A DNA stretch of 41,677 bases, taken from contig PLSV01000382.1 of assembly GCA_003165235.1 (NCBI GenBank), positions 42,214 through 83,890 of the forward strand, read 5' to 3'. The stretch's first letter is position 1. Each line of letters begins with the position of its first letter. Positions 7,502-16,704 of this stretch are shown here, one piece after another. This DNA is from Syntrophobacteraceae bacterium (GTDB taxonomy: Bacteria; Desulfobacterota; Syntrophobacteria; Syntrophobacterales; Syntrophobacteraceae). The position numbers and the translations under genes are program-made. Below the pieces are notes generated by a model. That model made no database searches, was not told the origin of the DNA, and worked only from the letters and a program-made list of their open reading frames with translations.

Positions 7502-8236
7502 CTAAAGATGCTTATAGATGGATTGGGGAATATAGTAGCGTCTTTTATTGAGGACAACGCCAAGTATATTGCCCCCCACCCTGGAAATGCTGTCTCTTAC
7601 TCTTCGTACTGTTTGCCACCTCGTCTTTTCAGCCTCGACGACCAGAATGACGCCGTCGACCTTGGCGGCGACAGCCAGTCCGTCTGGGGATACTGTAAGA
7701 GGAGGTGAATCGATGAGAACCAGGTCGAAATCGGTCCTCAGATTCTGACAAAACCCACTGAATGTCGGCGAGTTAAAAATTTCGGGCGTATACACCGAAG
7801 AATTACACGATGGACTCATAAACAGGCTGGATTCTCCGATCTGATGAATAGCCTTGCCAATTTGCGCGCCATCCTTGAGCGCATCGATCCAGCAATATGG
7901 ATGCTTGAGATTGAAAAAATGGCCCTGAGTTGGATTATGCCGGTCAGCATCCAGCAGGAGAACGGAATGGCCAATCAGGTTGGCGGCGACTCTCGCGAAT
8001 TCCCTGATGATTGTCGATACGCCTTCTCCTTCACGGGAACCTATGAATTGGAGAATCTTGCACTTGGAATTAGGAAGCACAGTGTCAAGGATCTTGTAGA
8101 GACTCAGCATCTCCTCTTCCAACTCCTTGTCCGGTGACACAAGAAGATTTAAAGGCATAGGAGGGCTTGCCGTGTCGTTCTCGATGCTAAGCTTTTCCAT
8201 GTGTGCGCGTTGCATTGCCTCGTAAATTTTGCTCAT
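7502..8236 (-). CDS. CpsD/CapB-like tyrosine autokinase homologue of the XrtA EPS locus, lacking the P-loop lysine
   Basis: A 244-residue cytoplasmic P-loop protein of the bacterial tyrosine kinase (BY-kinase) type that pairs with a GumC/Wzz membrane partner to control polymer length and export. Seen: Walker A' 'VLLLDADRHNPT' near residue 92, Walker B 'LVLIDSPP' near 174, and a C-terminal tyrosine-containing tail (YYIPQSIY). The Walker A motif reads G-S-R-E-G-E-G-V-S-T, so the invariant lysine is Val73. Either it has weak or no kinase activity, or it belongs to a subgroup that uses another residue. It starts 45 nt after the ATPase gene and ends the transport sub-operon. Confidence 0.87.
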   Translation of the reverse strand: MSKIYEAMQRAHMEKLSIENDTASPPMPLNLLVSPDKELEEEMLSLYKILDTVLPNSKCKILQFIGSREGEGVSTIIREFARVAANLIGHSVLLLDADRHNPTQGHFFNLKHPYCWIDALKDGAQIGKAIHQIGESSLFMSPSCNSSVYTPEIFNSPTFSGFCQNLRTDFDLVLIDSPPLTVSPDGLAVAAKVDGVILVVEAEKTRWQTVRRVRDSISRVGGNILGVVLNKRRYYIPQSIYKHL

Positions 8237-8281
8237 GGCGTCCCATTCTCTGAAAATTCAGTCAAGGTGGAGATTGGGTGA

Positions 8282-9727
8282 TTAGTTGGTGGCCGGCCGT
8301 GAATCTTCCACCACTGGAAGGAGGACCGTATCCCCTACATTGATCCTGTTAATGTTCCGGATCTGAGGATTCAAATCTTTGAAGCTCTTTACCAACGGTT
8401 CATCGAGACGGCCGTAGACATCGAGCAAAAGCCTGAAGACCCCTTCCCCCCTTTTGACAATGCGAACTGTGGGGGCGGGCTTCTGCGCAATTTGGGCCGG
8501 CTCTGCGGCAGCCTGCGCCTTTTCCGGTTCGATGTATGTCTCACTTATGTTTGTTTCCGGTTTCGGCGCCTCGGCTGTTTCAATTACCCGGCCCGAAGGG
8601 GCGCCATGGTCCGTATCAGGTATGGACAGGCTCTTTTCAAGCGCCTGTTGTTCAATCACTTCCCGTTCAGGCTCGGCGGAAGGCCCCGGTTCAGCCGGCC
8701 CGACACTCTCTGTCAGGGCCGCCGGTTCTGCGGCGACAGGAGATATCTCCTTGGGGATCAGACCGCTCCGCAAGGTCTGGAATTCTTGTACGCCTACGCC
8801 TGCAGCAACTGGTGATATCTCATTATGGTTTAGACTGTCACTGAAAAGTAAAAACAAGAGTGAGGCGATCAGCATCACGGATACAGCGAAAGACGCCTGC
8901 CATCGCAGGGCCGCAGGTCTTGCGCCATGCAGATCGGCAATTACTTCTTTGATTATTTTCACATTGACGGGCTTCTGTTGATAACCGAAAGCGGTAATCA
9001 GCGCGTTGTCACTTATCACATTGATTGTTCTTTGAATTCCCTTGGCTTCCTTGACTATTTCTTTTAACGCATCTTCTGTGAAAACAGGATTATAGAACGA
9101 GGAGGCCTTGTTGAGCCTGTGCTGTATGTACGCCAGGCTCTCACTTGAGGAAAGAGGACCCATGCGGGAGTGAATCGCAATTCGCTGCTTGAGCTGCCTC
9201 AACTCAGGTAAATCGAGCATGCTCTCAAATTCAGGCTGCCCGACAAGTATTACCTGTATCAGTTTATCCCGGGAAGTCTCCAAATTAGAGAGCATCCTAA
9301 GATGTTCCAGAGTTTCGATCGGCATGTTTTGGGCTTCGTCTATTATCAATACGACATTGCGCTCATTCTTGTATTCTTCGATAAGATAATGGTGAAGAGA
9401 ATTTACGAGTTCGGAAGGCTCCTCATCGGCGATCGGAATACCCAGTTCGAGCAAAACTTGCTTGAGGAGCTTCTGAAAGGAAAGCGCCGGATTGAATATA
9501 TAGGCGATCCGCGTTTTCCTGGGATCGGTGCGATCCAGGTATGAGCGCACAATGGTGGTTTTCCCCACGCCGACTTCGCCGGTTATGGCGATGAAGCCCT
9601 TCCTCGCTCCAATACCGTATAAAATCGACGCGAATGCTTCCTTGTGATTGGGACTAAGGAAGAGAAACTCCGGGTCCGGGGTGATATGGAAAGGACGCTT
9701 CCGGAATTTGAAAAACCTGAGATACAT
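8282..9727 (-). CDS. ExeA/GspA-like AAA ATPase of the XrtA/PEP-CTERM locus, with membrane anchor and LysM-like C-terminus
   Basis: A 481-residue protein. The N-terminal 'FFKFRKRPFHITPDPEF' is the hallmark of ExeA/GspA-type ATPases. Walker A is 'GEVGVGKTT' (Lys56), Walker B 'VVLIIDEAQ' near residue 125, and 'LVGQPEFE' follows as in the family. One transmembrane segment lies near 280-297, then a long Pro/Glu/Ala-rich linker and a C-terminal domain ('IVKRGEGVFRLLLDVYG' to 'NRINVGDTVLLPV') resembling LysM/peptidoglycan-binding modules. This matches the XrtA-associated ATPase, which probably couples ATP hydrolysis to assembly or positioning of the envelope-spanning export machine. It begins 21 nt after the chain-length gene. 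Confidence 0.9.
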   Translation of the reverse strand: MYLRFFKFRKRPFHITPDPEFLFLSPNHKEAFASILYGIGARKGFIAITGEVGVGKTTIVRSYLDRTDPRKTRIAYIFNPALSFQKLLKQVLLELGIPIADEEPSELVNSLHHYLIEEYKNERNVVLIIDEAQNMPIETLEHLRMLSNLETSRDKLIQVILVGQPEFESMLDLPELRQLKQRIAIHSRMGPLSSSESLAYIQHRLNKASSFYNPVFTEDALKEIVKEAKGIQRTINVISDNALITAFGYQQKPVNVKIIKEVIADLHGARPAALRWQASFAVSVMLIASLLFLLFSDSLNHNEISPVAAGVGVQEFQTLRSGLIPKEISPVAAEPAALTESVGPAEPGPSAEPEREVIEQQALEKSLSIPDTDHGAPSGRVIETAEAPKPETNISETYIEPEKAQAAAEPAQIAQKPAPTVRIVKRGEGVFRLLLDVYGRLDEPLVKSFKDLNPQIRNINRINVGDTVLLPVVEDSRPATN

Positions 9728-9748
9728 TGCTTACCGAGCCTCATTGAG

Positions 9749-11296
9749 TCATTTCTGCGCAATCGTAATCAGCACTGGGAGGCCCAGTCGCTTTTCGGCT
9801 TCCGTTGGGGTGCTCATGCCCTCATCGAGATGTTCCCTCAACCAGGCAATCCCCAGGCTACCCAAAAGGCTTCCTGCTATTGCGATAGCGATCAAAAGGA
9901 TCAAAGGCTTTGGCGGATTGACGGGGACAATAGGTGCGACCGCCGGTTCAATCACGCTGACACTGGTCATTTTCTGACGGTCGAGCTCATCATATACTTT
10001 CGCCTCTTCGAACCGCTGCCGGTATGTGCGGTACTTTTCATCGTTGCTGGATACTTCCCTCAAAAGTTCCTTATTCTTGTTGTCCATGGATTCAAATGTC
10101 TGAATTTCAGCGTTAAGCTCCTTGAACTGCTGCTCGATAGCGGTGCTCCTGACTTTCAATGCGCTCAACTCCGCCCTGTTTTGCAAAACCTGCCTCTGAA
10201 TATCCTGATAGACAGGATCGGGCGGAGCGGCGCCGGGCTTGTTATTCCTGGCTTGGCTCTCGATATGGTCTTTCACCATCTTTATCTCGTCCCGCATGTT
10301 TACAACCAGCCGGTTATCTTCCTTATATTTAGCCACCAGGTCCTTTTCCTGAAGCTGAAGGCTGAGCAGCTTGGACTCCGCGTCCGCCATTCGCTCGGAT
10401 GCAACCGCCGTCGTTGTCGTTTTGGGAACAGAGCCCAGTTGCTTTTCCAGTGTGGCGATCTTCTCCTGCACTTCCTTTATCTGGTTACCAGCGCTGTTTA
10501 GCTCACCAACCAGATTCGACCTTTGATTGAGAAGCATCGTCCGCTGCTCGTCAAAAGCAACTATCTTGGTTTCCTCACGGAAAATCCTCAACCTGTTTTC
10601 CGAGTCGGCAAGTTTCTGCCGGAACTCCTCGGACTTTTTTTCGAGGAAGAGTACTGATTTGGGGTCTTTGTAAATTTCCCTTCTCTTCTCAATATAGAAG
10701 CCTACCAACTGATTCACCACAGCAGCCGCCTTAGCGGGGTCAGCTCCAGTGAAAACAACGTCAATGACATTTCCCCTCTTTCCGCTGACTACGGAGAGGT
10801 CCTTTTCAAGCTTCAGCATTGCCGCTTCGCTCTTGCTCAGTCCAGGGACGGGCGTTTGGGCAAGCTCGGGAAAAATGTTTTCCGGCTTCAGCGCATTAAC
10901 GACACGCTCTTTTAAATCCGTGCTCTCCAGGATGCGGGCTTCCGATGCGATAAGATCGGCCGGGTTGATTGCAGTATTGCGCCGGTTCTCGAGTGAAAAG
11001 TCCGGTGAATAGGTTTCCCAACCGGCTTTGACTAACAGGGACGATTTCGCCTCGAATCGCGGAGCATAGATAAAGTGAGTATAGACCAAAACAGCAGAGA
11101 CGCTTAAGATGCCGAGAAAGAGGAAAGAAACAAAAACTCCGATTTTGTGCTTGAAAAATACGGTCAGGTGATCGCGAAGACCATTTGCAGCACTGTCCTC
11201 TCTTATCAGGTGCATCTGCTCGAAGCTCAGCGCCGGTGGGGCCGGCATACGAGGAGGCCCGGGGACATTAGGATCGAACGAGGTATCCTGGTTCAT
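9749..11296 (-). CDS. GumC/Wzz-type polysaccharide chain-length determinant
   Basis: A 515-residue polysaccharide co-polymerase. A Wzz domain with the first membrane helix (about residues 50-75, 'IGVFVSFLFLGILSVSAVLVY') is followed by a long periplasmic coiled-coil region (about 190-420, rich in 'EKKSEEFRQKLADSE'-type heptads). A second helix lies near 470-490 ('PLILLIAIAIAGSLLGSLG'), with a Pro-containing segment before it ('VAPIVPVNPPKPL') as in this family. No kinase domain is fused; the separate CpsD-like protein three genes into the operon takes that role. Located between the Wza-type export gene (35 nt upstream) and the ATPase gene, the usual order in XrtA loci. Confidence 0.92.
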   Translation of the reverse strand: MNQDTSFDPNVPGPPRMPAPPALSFEQMHLIREDSAANGLRDHLTVFFKHKIGVFVSFLFLGILSVSAVLVYTHFIYAPRFEAKSSLLVKAGWETYSPDFSLENRRNTAINPADLIASEARILESTDLKERVVNALKPENIFPELAQTPVPGLSKSEAAMLKLEKDLSVVSGKRGNVIDVVFTGADPAKAAAVVNQLVGFYIEKRREIYKDPKSVLFLEKKSEEFRQKLADSENRLRIFREETKIVAFDEQRTMLLNQRSNLVGELNSAGNQIKEVQEKIATLEKQLGSVPKTTTTAVASERMADAESKLLSLQLQEKDLVAKYKEDNRLVVNMRDEIKMVKDHIESQARNNKPGAAPPDPVYQDIQRQVLQNRAELSALKVRSTAIEQQFKELNAEIQTFESMDNKNKELLREVSSNDEKYRTYRQRFEEAKVYDELDRQKMTSVSVIEPAVAPIVPVNPPKPLILLIAIAIAGSLLGSLGIAWLREHLDEGMSTPTEAEKRLGLPVLITIAQK

Positions 11297-11331
11297 ATCA
11301 TCGTCTTTCTGCGTCGCTTACATGTAAACGA

Positions 11332-12039
11332 TTACTGACCCCTTATGACCTCATAATACAGGGCGAAACCGCTGATGCCACTTATGTTATTATTGATGTA
11401 CTGATTGACCCAAAGGTTTACGTCGGCAATATTGCTTTTAGGAACAAGCACTATATCATAGGGTTGGACATAAATATCCTGATTCAGATCTATACCCTTC
11501 ATTGCCTTTTCTACATCTAAGGCAATCAGAAAGGGCGTATTGTCGGCATCCCGCCGCATAACGATTACTTCATTGAGCCGGGCGGTGTCCTTAAACCCCC
11601 CCGCTAAGGCAATGGCTTGAAGGACGGTTGTAGGGCCTAGGATGTCTTTTGCGCCCGGCAGCCCCACTTCCCCTCCCACAAACACCCTCTGGCCGGCAAA
11701 CGAATTCACTATGACGGCGACCTCGGGTTGTTGGAGGTCTTTGGCGTACTTCTCGGTAAGCAGATCTGTGAGCTGTGAGGTGGTAAGGCCGGTGACGGTC
11801 AACTCGTGCACCAAAAGAAGTGAGACCTTTCCATCAGGCCGGACAGTAACCTCCTGGTTGAGATCAGGGTTATAAAACAACCGCACCGCGAGCTTATCCC
11901 CCACGTGGATGTGGTATTCTTCCTGGATAGGCGAGACCACCGTGCCTGGGGAACCCACCACTCTGGCGTTTTTCGAGTAGGGTCCGCACCCGCACAGTGC
12001 AAACGAAATGATAATGAATGCCAGCGTCAATCGTCTCAA
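11332..12039 (-). CDS. Wza-type polysaccharide export outer-membrane lipoprotein
   Basis: Poly-export (Wza) family protein, 235 residues from the start chosen here. A lipoprotein signal (hydrophobic 'LAFIIISFAL' then a Leu-Cys-Gly-Cys lipobox) precedes the poly-export domain ('YHIHVGDKLAVRLFYNPDL' region), and two SLBB-like segments follow ('VFVGGEVGLPGAK', 'YVQPYDIVLVPKSN'). It should form the outer-membrane channel for the exopolysaccharide. The frame is open 104 codons further upstream, but that stretch overlaps the preceding gene and has no signal peptide; TTG at 12039 puts the signal peptide at the N-terminus with AGG just upstream. Non-ATG initiation is inference. Confidence 0.88.
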   Translation of the reverse strand: MRRLTLAFIIISFALCGCGPYSKNARVVGSPGTVVSPIQEEYHIHVGDKLAVRLFYNPDLNQEVTVRPDGKVSLLLVHELTVTGLTTSQLTDLLTEKYAKDLQQPEVAVIVNSFAGQRVFVGGEVGLPGAKDILGPTTVLQAIALAGGFKDTARLNEVIVMRRDADNTPFLIALDVEKAMKGIDLNQDIYVQPYDIVLVPKSNIADVNLWVNQYINNNISGISGFALYYEVIRGQ

Positions 12040-12151
12040 AGCAGTAACCTGGGTTGTGGATTTGTGGGCTGTGCAAAGGGTCCTGAATAAAACCGGATTT
12101 AGGATATTACAGTAACGGGCAACTTGCAATACCAAAAATCTCTCGAAGAAG

Positions 12152-12682
12152 TCAGTCCTTTTTAAGCGATTCCTGACTTCGCCGGTATATTTCCATCCTT
12201 TGCGCCTTTCGCCACTCCCAGGGCTGCACAGCGTATGACTCAGACCAAAGTCCGACAAGGTTCCTTCGGGCCAGTTCCTCGAGCTTTCCCCATCCCTCGC
12301 ACAATCTGGACCGGCATTGGACCGGCTTGACCCACGCCATTCCGTAGCCAACCAGTTGGCCGTTCAGGTATTCCTTGACCCCTTGAACCCTTACCAAAGC
12401 ATTGCTGATTCCCTCCTCATCGTTAAACAACGGGGTTATTTCCGCATTTCTCTGAAGTGTTAAGTTATTTACGAGAAAACGAGCTTTATCATGGTACGGC
12501 TGGCCATGCACCGGGCACATGACGCCATACAGCCTGATAGTTTGCGCCTGCCCCTGAGCGCTAATCACAAGCAAGTCTCCTGCACGAACATCGACAATTA
12601 TTGCCGGATATGCATAACAAGAGAATTTAGACACAAAAAATATGAACAAAAATAAGAAAAATGAGGCAACACTCTTGGTCAT
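12152..12682 (-). CDS. Secreted staphylococcal-nuclease-fold protein, probably non-catalytic
   Basis: A 176-residue protein with an N-terminal signal peptide ('VASFFLFLFIFFVSKFSCYA') and a thermonuclease (SNase/OB-fold) domain. Recognisable landmarks are 'AGDLLVI', 'TIRLYGV', a conserved-position 'VGYGMAWV' and 'NLVGLWSE'. Compared with staphylococcal nuclease, the Asp21 and Arg35 equivalents are kept, but Asp40 (Met here), Glu43 (Val) and Arg87 (not Arg) are lost, so phosphodiesterase activity is doubtful. Start at the ATG 12682; a TTG two codons earlier is possible. It lies 113 nt before the Wza-type gene in the same direction and may be the first gene of the EPS export operon, with an unknown envelope role. 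Confidence 0.72.
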   Translation of the reverse strand: MTKSVASFFLFLFIFFVSKFSCYAYPAIIVDVRAGDLLVISAQGQAQTIRLYGVMCPVHGQPYHDKARFLVNNLTLQRNAEITPLFNDEEGISNALVRVQGVKEYLNGQLVGYGMAWVKPVQCRSRLCEGWGKLEELARRNLVGLWSESYAVQPWEWRKAQRMEIYRRSQESLKKD

Positions 12683-12821
12683 TATCAACTCGTTTGATAA
12701 CCTGAACCGTGCTAAGTCCGGCTCAAATTTCGATGCCCTCTCAAAGCTCCGCCAACTCCGTTACACACCGGTCAACTAAATAAATCGTTACATTGGTTGA
12801 AAGTCATGAGGAAAAACAGAG

Positions 12822-13019
12822 ATGAACCGTAAGCCTCCAGCCGGCCAAATCCCTTCCGGAGCATTACCCATCGGGGAATTGGTCCGAAAATATGGAACAA
12901 CCTTAATTACTTGGACCATGGCTGTAAAGATGGATTTTGGAGGGGACAAAGTGGGTAGAAGATATACCCATGTGAGGGAAACAATCAACAAATTTGGGAT
13001 GTTATTCATCACATCCTGA
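12822..13019 (+). CDS. Small hypothetical protein (doubtful)
   Basis: A 65-codon frame preceded by GAGGA about 10 nt before its ATG. The product is basic and soluble, with no recognised domain ('PIGELVRKYG', 'GDKVGRRYTHVRETINKFG'). It lies alone on the plus strand in a 459-nt gap between minus-strand genes (12683-13141), which otherwise shows nothing I can name. An antisense frame is open over the same stretch, so coding is uncertain. Confidence 0.22.
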   Translation: MNRKPPAGQIPSGALPIGELVRKYGTTLITWTMAVKMDFGGDKVGRRYTHVRETINKFGMLFITS

Positions 13020-13141
13020 TACTGAATAGTTTTGGCGTACCTCTCCCTTTGCGCTCAGAATAAGAGCTGTCAATCCACACCTTCATGGTTGCAGTGAGGT
13101 ATTCGCAAATCAAAAGGCTGAAGTGGGCATTTTCCAACAGG

Positions 13142-13555
13142 TCATTTCGGCTGCTCACTGACCGGCGGCAATACACTGTGATCAATGCCGGCCTGTTTAC
13201 GCCCTAAATGAGCCTCCATAAATTCCTTCAATTTGGCTTTGCCTTCCAGGCCAATTTGGCCGAATTTGATCCCGCAGCGTCTCACAGCGGGAATGCTCCA
13301 TGATTCTTCAGCTATTTCAATATCATATATCACCGTAGACTGTATTCGCCCCAAGTGATTTGAACTCATGCCGAATATATTGATGCTGGTCGGCCCGGGT
13401 CTGAGTTTCCCGGTCGCAATATACTTGACGCCAACCCCACCCAAACTTAAATCCAGGATTCTGCCCACAATGACCGGTTCGTTTGGCGCCACAAACGCCG
13501 CAAAAATCTCGCTATCAGCTTTGACTCGTTTATGCTTTCTGTGGTCCAAACCCAT
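13142..13555 (-). CDS. PilZ-domain c-di-GMP receptor
   Basis: A 137-residue single-domain PilZ protein. The two c-di-GMP-binding signatures are intact: RxxxR as R6-K-H-K-R10 at the N-terminus and [D/N]xSxxG as Asp35-Leu-Ser-Leu-Gly-Gly40. The rest folds as the PilZ beta-barrel ('RRCGIKFGQI' near the end). It has no fused output domain, so it should act through a partner. It stands alone 459 nt upstream of the EPS export genes, in the same orientation. Given the riboswitch at 16.8 kb and the GGDEF-like domain in the sugar transferase, c-di-GMP control of polysaccharide production is a reasonable inference. Confidence 0.88.
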   Translation of the reverse strand: MGLDHRKHKRVKADSEIFAAFVAPNEPVIVGRILDLSLGGVGVKYIATGKLRPGPTSINIFGMSSNHLGRIQSTVIYDIEIAEESWSIPAVRRCGIKFGQIGLEGKAKLKEFMEAHLGRKQAGIDHSVLPPVSEQPK

Positions 13556-14588
13556 AAGGCGATTCTCTCAATCAAGACTGGCCAAAGCGTTCGCTGCTCA
13601 CCCCGCCAAAGTCGCGGCACTGAAAAAACCAGTAGCGTCACTACAACATGCAATTTACGTGCATTTCCATTTGATATGATGATAAGCACTGGATTTATCT
13701 AATTATCTTTTTGATCTGACCAACCATGCCCCTAACCCTGAGTGTAAACTATTCCGACGATGACGATCTCCAATAATACCGCAAAACCGTACTGGTTGAC
13801 ATTTCCACATCTGTAAAGATTTCCGACGCATAAATGATGAATGAAAAGCAGCCGGACTGCTGAGCCGGGCGGAATGAGGCCCGTTCACCGGAGTAACTAA
13901 TGTCCCAACAGGCTGCCCTGAAACCATGTAGTGGGCTAAGCGAGCGCAGCCCACCAATCAGGTCCGCAGGTGGGGCGCCGGGCGTAAGCGGAGCGCAGTC
14001 CACCAAATCTTTTTGAGATAGTCTTTTCGAGATAGTAACTCATGTCCCAACCGAACGTGAGTTACTTTAGTTTCCGTCCGGAAAGGGTTCTTTTCCACCC
14101 CCGGATCAGCTCGGGGTCCGGAAGACCTTGAAAAACCCGGTTCCGGCCCCCCCCGGATTGGATACCTCCGGGGCAGGCTTCGCCGGAACGACGTTGAAGG
14201 ACTTTTGCAGGAGGCTTTCTTATCCGAAGTTTCCCGATGGAGACAAGTCAGGAAATTTATACTCTGAAACCGCGCCAATAGATACGCCCTCGATCAAATC
14301 ACCGCAAATCCAATGCCCTGCGTTCGGGACTATCGCGAATGTCTCTTAACTCCCACTGGCCGCAATGGTGATGCCGGCCGGCGTAATCCGTCCGTCGGAA
14401 TGTAAACATATTTTACACAACTGTTGCTTTTTATGGTTAGGCAGCGAATTTTCCCGCTCTGGGGGATATGGCGAAAATCAACCCGAGTTACAAAAAACCC
14501 CATAACTTTCGGGCCGGTATCGAAGCCGGCGTCTCCGCGCTCAAGAAGGCCTTTGGCTTCTTCCAAATATCAAACCGGGGTTTCCGGA
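13556..14588. other. 1.0-kb non-coding gap with decayed repeats
   Basis: No supported gene. It contains two pairs of imperfect direct repeats: 13931-13959 with 13979-14008, both built around 'AAGCG' and 'GAGCGCAG'; and 13893-13909 with 14034-14051, both containing 'GTAACT' and 'ATGTCCCAAC'. A GC-rich tract at 14110-14220 resembles the dispersed repeats elsewhere in the window. TGTAAA-CATAT-TTTACA at 14401-14417 is a perfect 6-bp inverted repeat of unknown meaning. Confidence 0.5.
13931..14008 (+). repeat. Imperfect tandem direct repeat in the PilZ-adhesin gap
   Basis: Two units of about 29 nt (13931-13959 and 13979-14008) share 'AAGCG', 'GAGCGCAG' and 'CCACCAA' at equal spacing. No coding role is apparent. 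Confidence 0.45.
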
Positions 14589-16700
14589 TTAGTTAGGCAT
14601 AATTGTTACGACACATTTGGCTGTAGCGCTCAACTGGTCACTGGCGTCCGTAACGGTGAGCATGAATAAGAGCTCAGAGCTTTGAGCGTCCACATAGGCA
14701 GGTGCGGTAAAAACCGGGGTCTCTGCCGTAGGATCGGAAAGAGTAACCGGCGCCCCGCTGATTTGTTTCCATCGATACGAATCGGTCGCGTTCACCGGAT
14801 CGTACGAGCCGGAGCCGTCGAGCGTGACGGACGACATCGCCGCGGCAGTCTGGTTGGGGCCGGCGTTGGCCAGGGGCGGCTGTTCCGCGTTTACTACGTT
14901 TACTGTACACTGATCTCTCATCGTCAATCCGAATTGATCGGTCACTTGCAGTTGGAAAACCAGCGAAGCGCCCGGAGGGCCGGCATCCGGGGCCACAAAT
15001 GAAGCATAGGCCGTATTGGCGTTAAGAATTTCAACGTTCGGCCCATTAATTTGAACCCACCTATATGAAGCGATTGCACCATCCGGGTCGGATGATCCCG
15101 ATCCATCCAGGGTGACATTAGCATAGGGACTGACAATCTGATCGGCGCCGGCATTTGCAGAGGGAGCTTTATCGGCGTTGCTCACGTTTACCAGGCAGGA
15201 AGCTTTTCCTGTGATGCCTGCTTTATTGGTGACCGCCAGATTAAACGCAAGCGCCTTTCCACTCGTAATGCCGGGGGCCTTAAAAGTACATATAGCAGCC
15301 GTGGGATTTGACAGTTTTACCGCAGGCCCTGCCGCCTGAGTCCATTTGTAAGAAGCTATTCCACTCACAGTGTCGGTGGAATTAGAACCATTCAATGTCA
15401 CTATAGAGCTGTTTTCTACGACTTGGTCAGGTCCGGCGTCCGTAACCGGCGGAGAAATCCTGGCGAAGACGGCCTGAATTGTATGGTCAGAGGCCACATT
15501 CGTAAAAGCATAGCTCACCGTGCGTGTTGACTTGCTGCTGGGAACCAGGCCGCTTGACACCCCGCTGGAAACCGCGCCAACTGATTCCCCGTCGACCAGC
15601 ACGTATGTAAGTTTGTAATCGGCGGCCGGGCTTATAGTGAACGACTGCTTTGCGCCTGAAGTCACACTCAGCGTCCCTGATGGGGAAATCAATCCTCCAC
15701 CCTCGAAGGATGCCCATATGCGGTATCTGATAGGCGCAAAAGAGGCGGCAATGGTGTGGTTAGCCGCTGCATCCGTGAAGGTGTAGCTGGAAACCGCGCC
15801 AATTGATCTCCCGTCGACTCTTACTCCCGAGATTTGGTAATTGGCGGACGGGGTTATCGTGAACGCCTGGTTTGTTCCTGAAACGACGCTCACCTTTCCG
15901 GAAGGGGAAATCGATCCGCTGCCCTGCACAGTCGCCGATATGGTGTAGGTGGCGACTGGCGCAAATGTGACCGCAATGGCATGGTTGGCGGTGACATTGG
16001 AAAACGTGTAGGTGGAGACTGCGCCAACCGAGACTCCATCCGCCAGCATGGAGGCTGCCCGGTAGCCGTTGTTGGGGGTGATGACAAAGGTTTGGCTTGC
16101 ACCCGAATTCACCGTTACAGAGGGCGAAGGCGAGATGGAGCCGTTTGCGCCTGCCGTTGCTGTGATGGCATAGTTGGTTACTGTAGCCGCAAAAGTGGCG
16201 GAGATGGTATGCGGGGCCGAGATCCCGGTTAGCGTATAAGCGCCTGCGGGTCCTACGGACTGGCCGTCAACCAGCACACCGGCTATCTGGTAGCCGGCGG
16301 CAGGTGTGATGACAAAGGTCTGGCTTGCGCCCTGGCTCTGGAAAAAACTGCCGCTCGGCGCTATCGTTCCGCCTGCTCCGGCGGACGCAGTCATTGAGTA
16401 AATTACCAGTTCCGGCGAGAGACTGCTCTGGTTGTTGTTGCTGTCGTGGGCGGCGACGGCGACATAGTAGGCCGGCGAAGACAGATTTTGCAGCGTAGCG
16501 GTCGTGGTGTTGCCGACGTCTAAGGTGGCGCTGTAGCGCCCTGACGATATGCCGTAATACACATCGTAGCCCGCAACCTCACTTACGTCCGGGTCCCAGG
16601 CCAACTGGGCCTGCTGGGCCAAGGCGTCGGGACAGAAATATAGAAGGACAAAGAGCGAAACCACCAGGCTTTTGAACAGGTATCCAAAGAATCTATGCAT
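14589..16700 (-). CDS. Secreted multi-domain adhesin-like protein under a c-di-GMP riboswitch
   Basis: A protein of about 703 residues with a signal peptide ('SLVVSLFVLLYFCPDALA'). It contains a fibronectin-III-like domain (about 28-100: 'LAWDPDVSEVAGYDVYYG'). Four bacterial repeat modules of about 70-85 residues follow (about 104-410), each with 'ISPSG', 'FTITP..NYQI..V.VDG.S.GAVS.YTF' and 'HTI.A.FA' landmarks. Three PKD/REJ-like beta-sandwich domains complete it (about 412-703: 'DAGPDQVV', 'LDGSGS', 'YRW.Q..G'). There is no catalytic domain and no PEP-CTERM or other anchor. The start at 16700 has GGAGGT 4 nt upstream; the GTG at 16712 lies inside that ribosome binding site. This is the architecture of a secreted surface or matrix protein; adhesion is inference, strengthened by the regulatory region. 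Confidence 0.87.
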   Translation of the reverse strand: MHRFFGYLFKSLVVSLFVLLYFCPDALAQQAQLAWDPDVSEVAGYDVYYGISSGRYSATLDVGNTTTATLQNLSSPAYYVAVAAHDSNNNQSSLSPELVIYSMTASAGAGGTIAPSGSFFQSQGASQTFVITPAAGYQIAGVLVDGQSVGPAGAYTLTGISAPHTISATFAATVTNYAITATAGANGSISPSPSVTVNSGASQTFVITPNNGYRAASMLADGVSVGAVSTYTFSNVTANHAIAVTFAPVATYTISATVQGSGSISPSGKVSVVSGTNQAFTITPSANYQISGVRVDGRSIGAVSSYTFTDAAANHTIAASFAPIRYRIWASFEGGGLISPSGTLSVTSGAKQSFTISPAADYKLTYVLVDGESVGAVSSGVSSGLVPSSKSTRTVSYAFTNVASDHTIQAVFARISPPVTDAGPDQVVENSSIVTLNGSNSTDTVSGIASYKWTQAAGPAVKLSNPTAAICTFKAPGITSGKALAFNLAVTNKAGITGKASCLVNVSNADKAPSANAGADQIVSPYANVTLDGSGSSDPDGAIASYRWVQINGPNVEILNANTAYASFVAPDAGPPGASLVFQLQVTDQFGLTMRDQCTVNVVNAEQPPLANAGPNQTAAAMSSVTLDGSGSYDPVNATDSYRWKQISGAPVTLSDPTAETPVFTAPAYVDAQSSELLFMLTVTDASDQLSATAKCVVTIMPN

Positions 16701-16704
16701 TTTG

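Noticed and set aside
11332..12351. 339-residue reading of the Wza-type gene
   Set aside because: Buries the lipoprotein signal 100 residues inside and overlaps the upstream gene by about 200 nt.
12703..12780. Leader before the nuclease-fold gene considered as a GEMM riboswitch
   Set aside because: No GGGACGCAAAG or GGCCTA core on either strand.
14401..14417. TGTAAA-N5-TTTACA as an operator
   Set aside because: It lies downstream of the nearest gene rather than in a promoter position; kept only as a note in the gap description.
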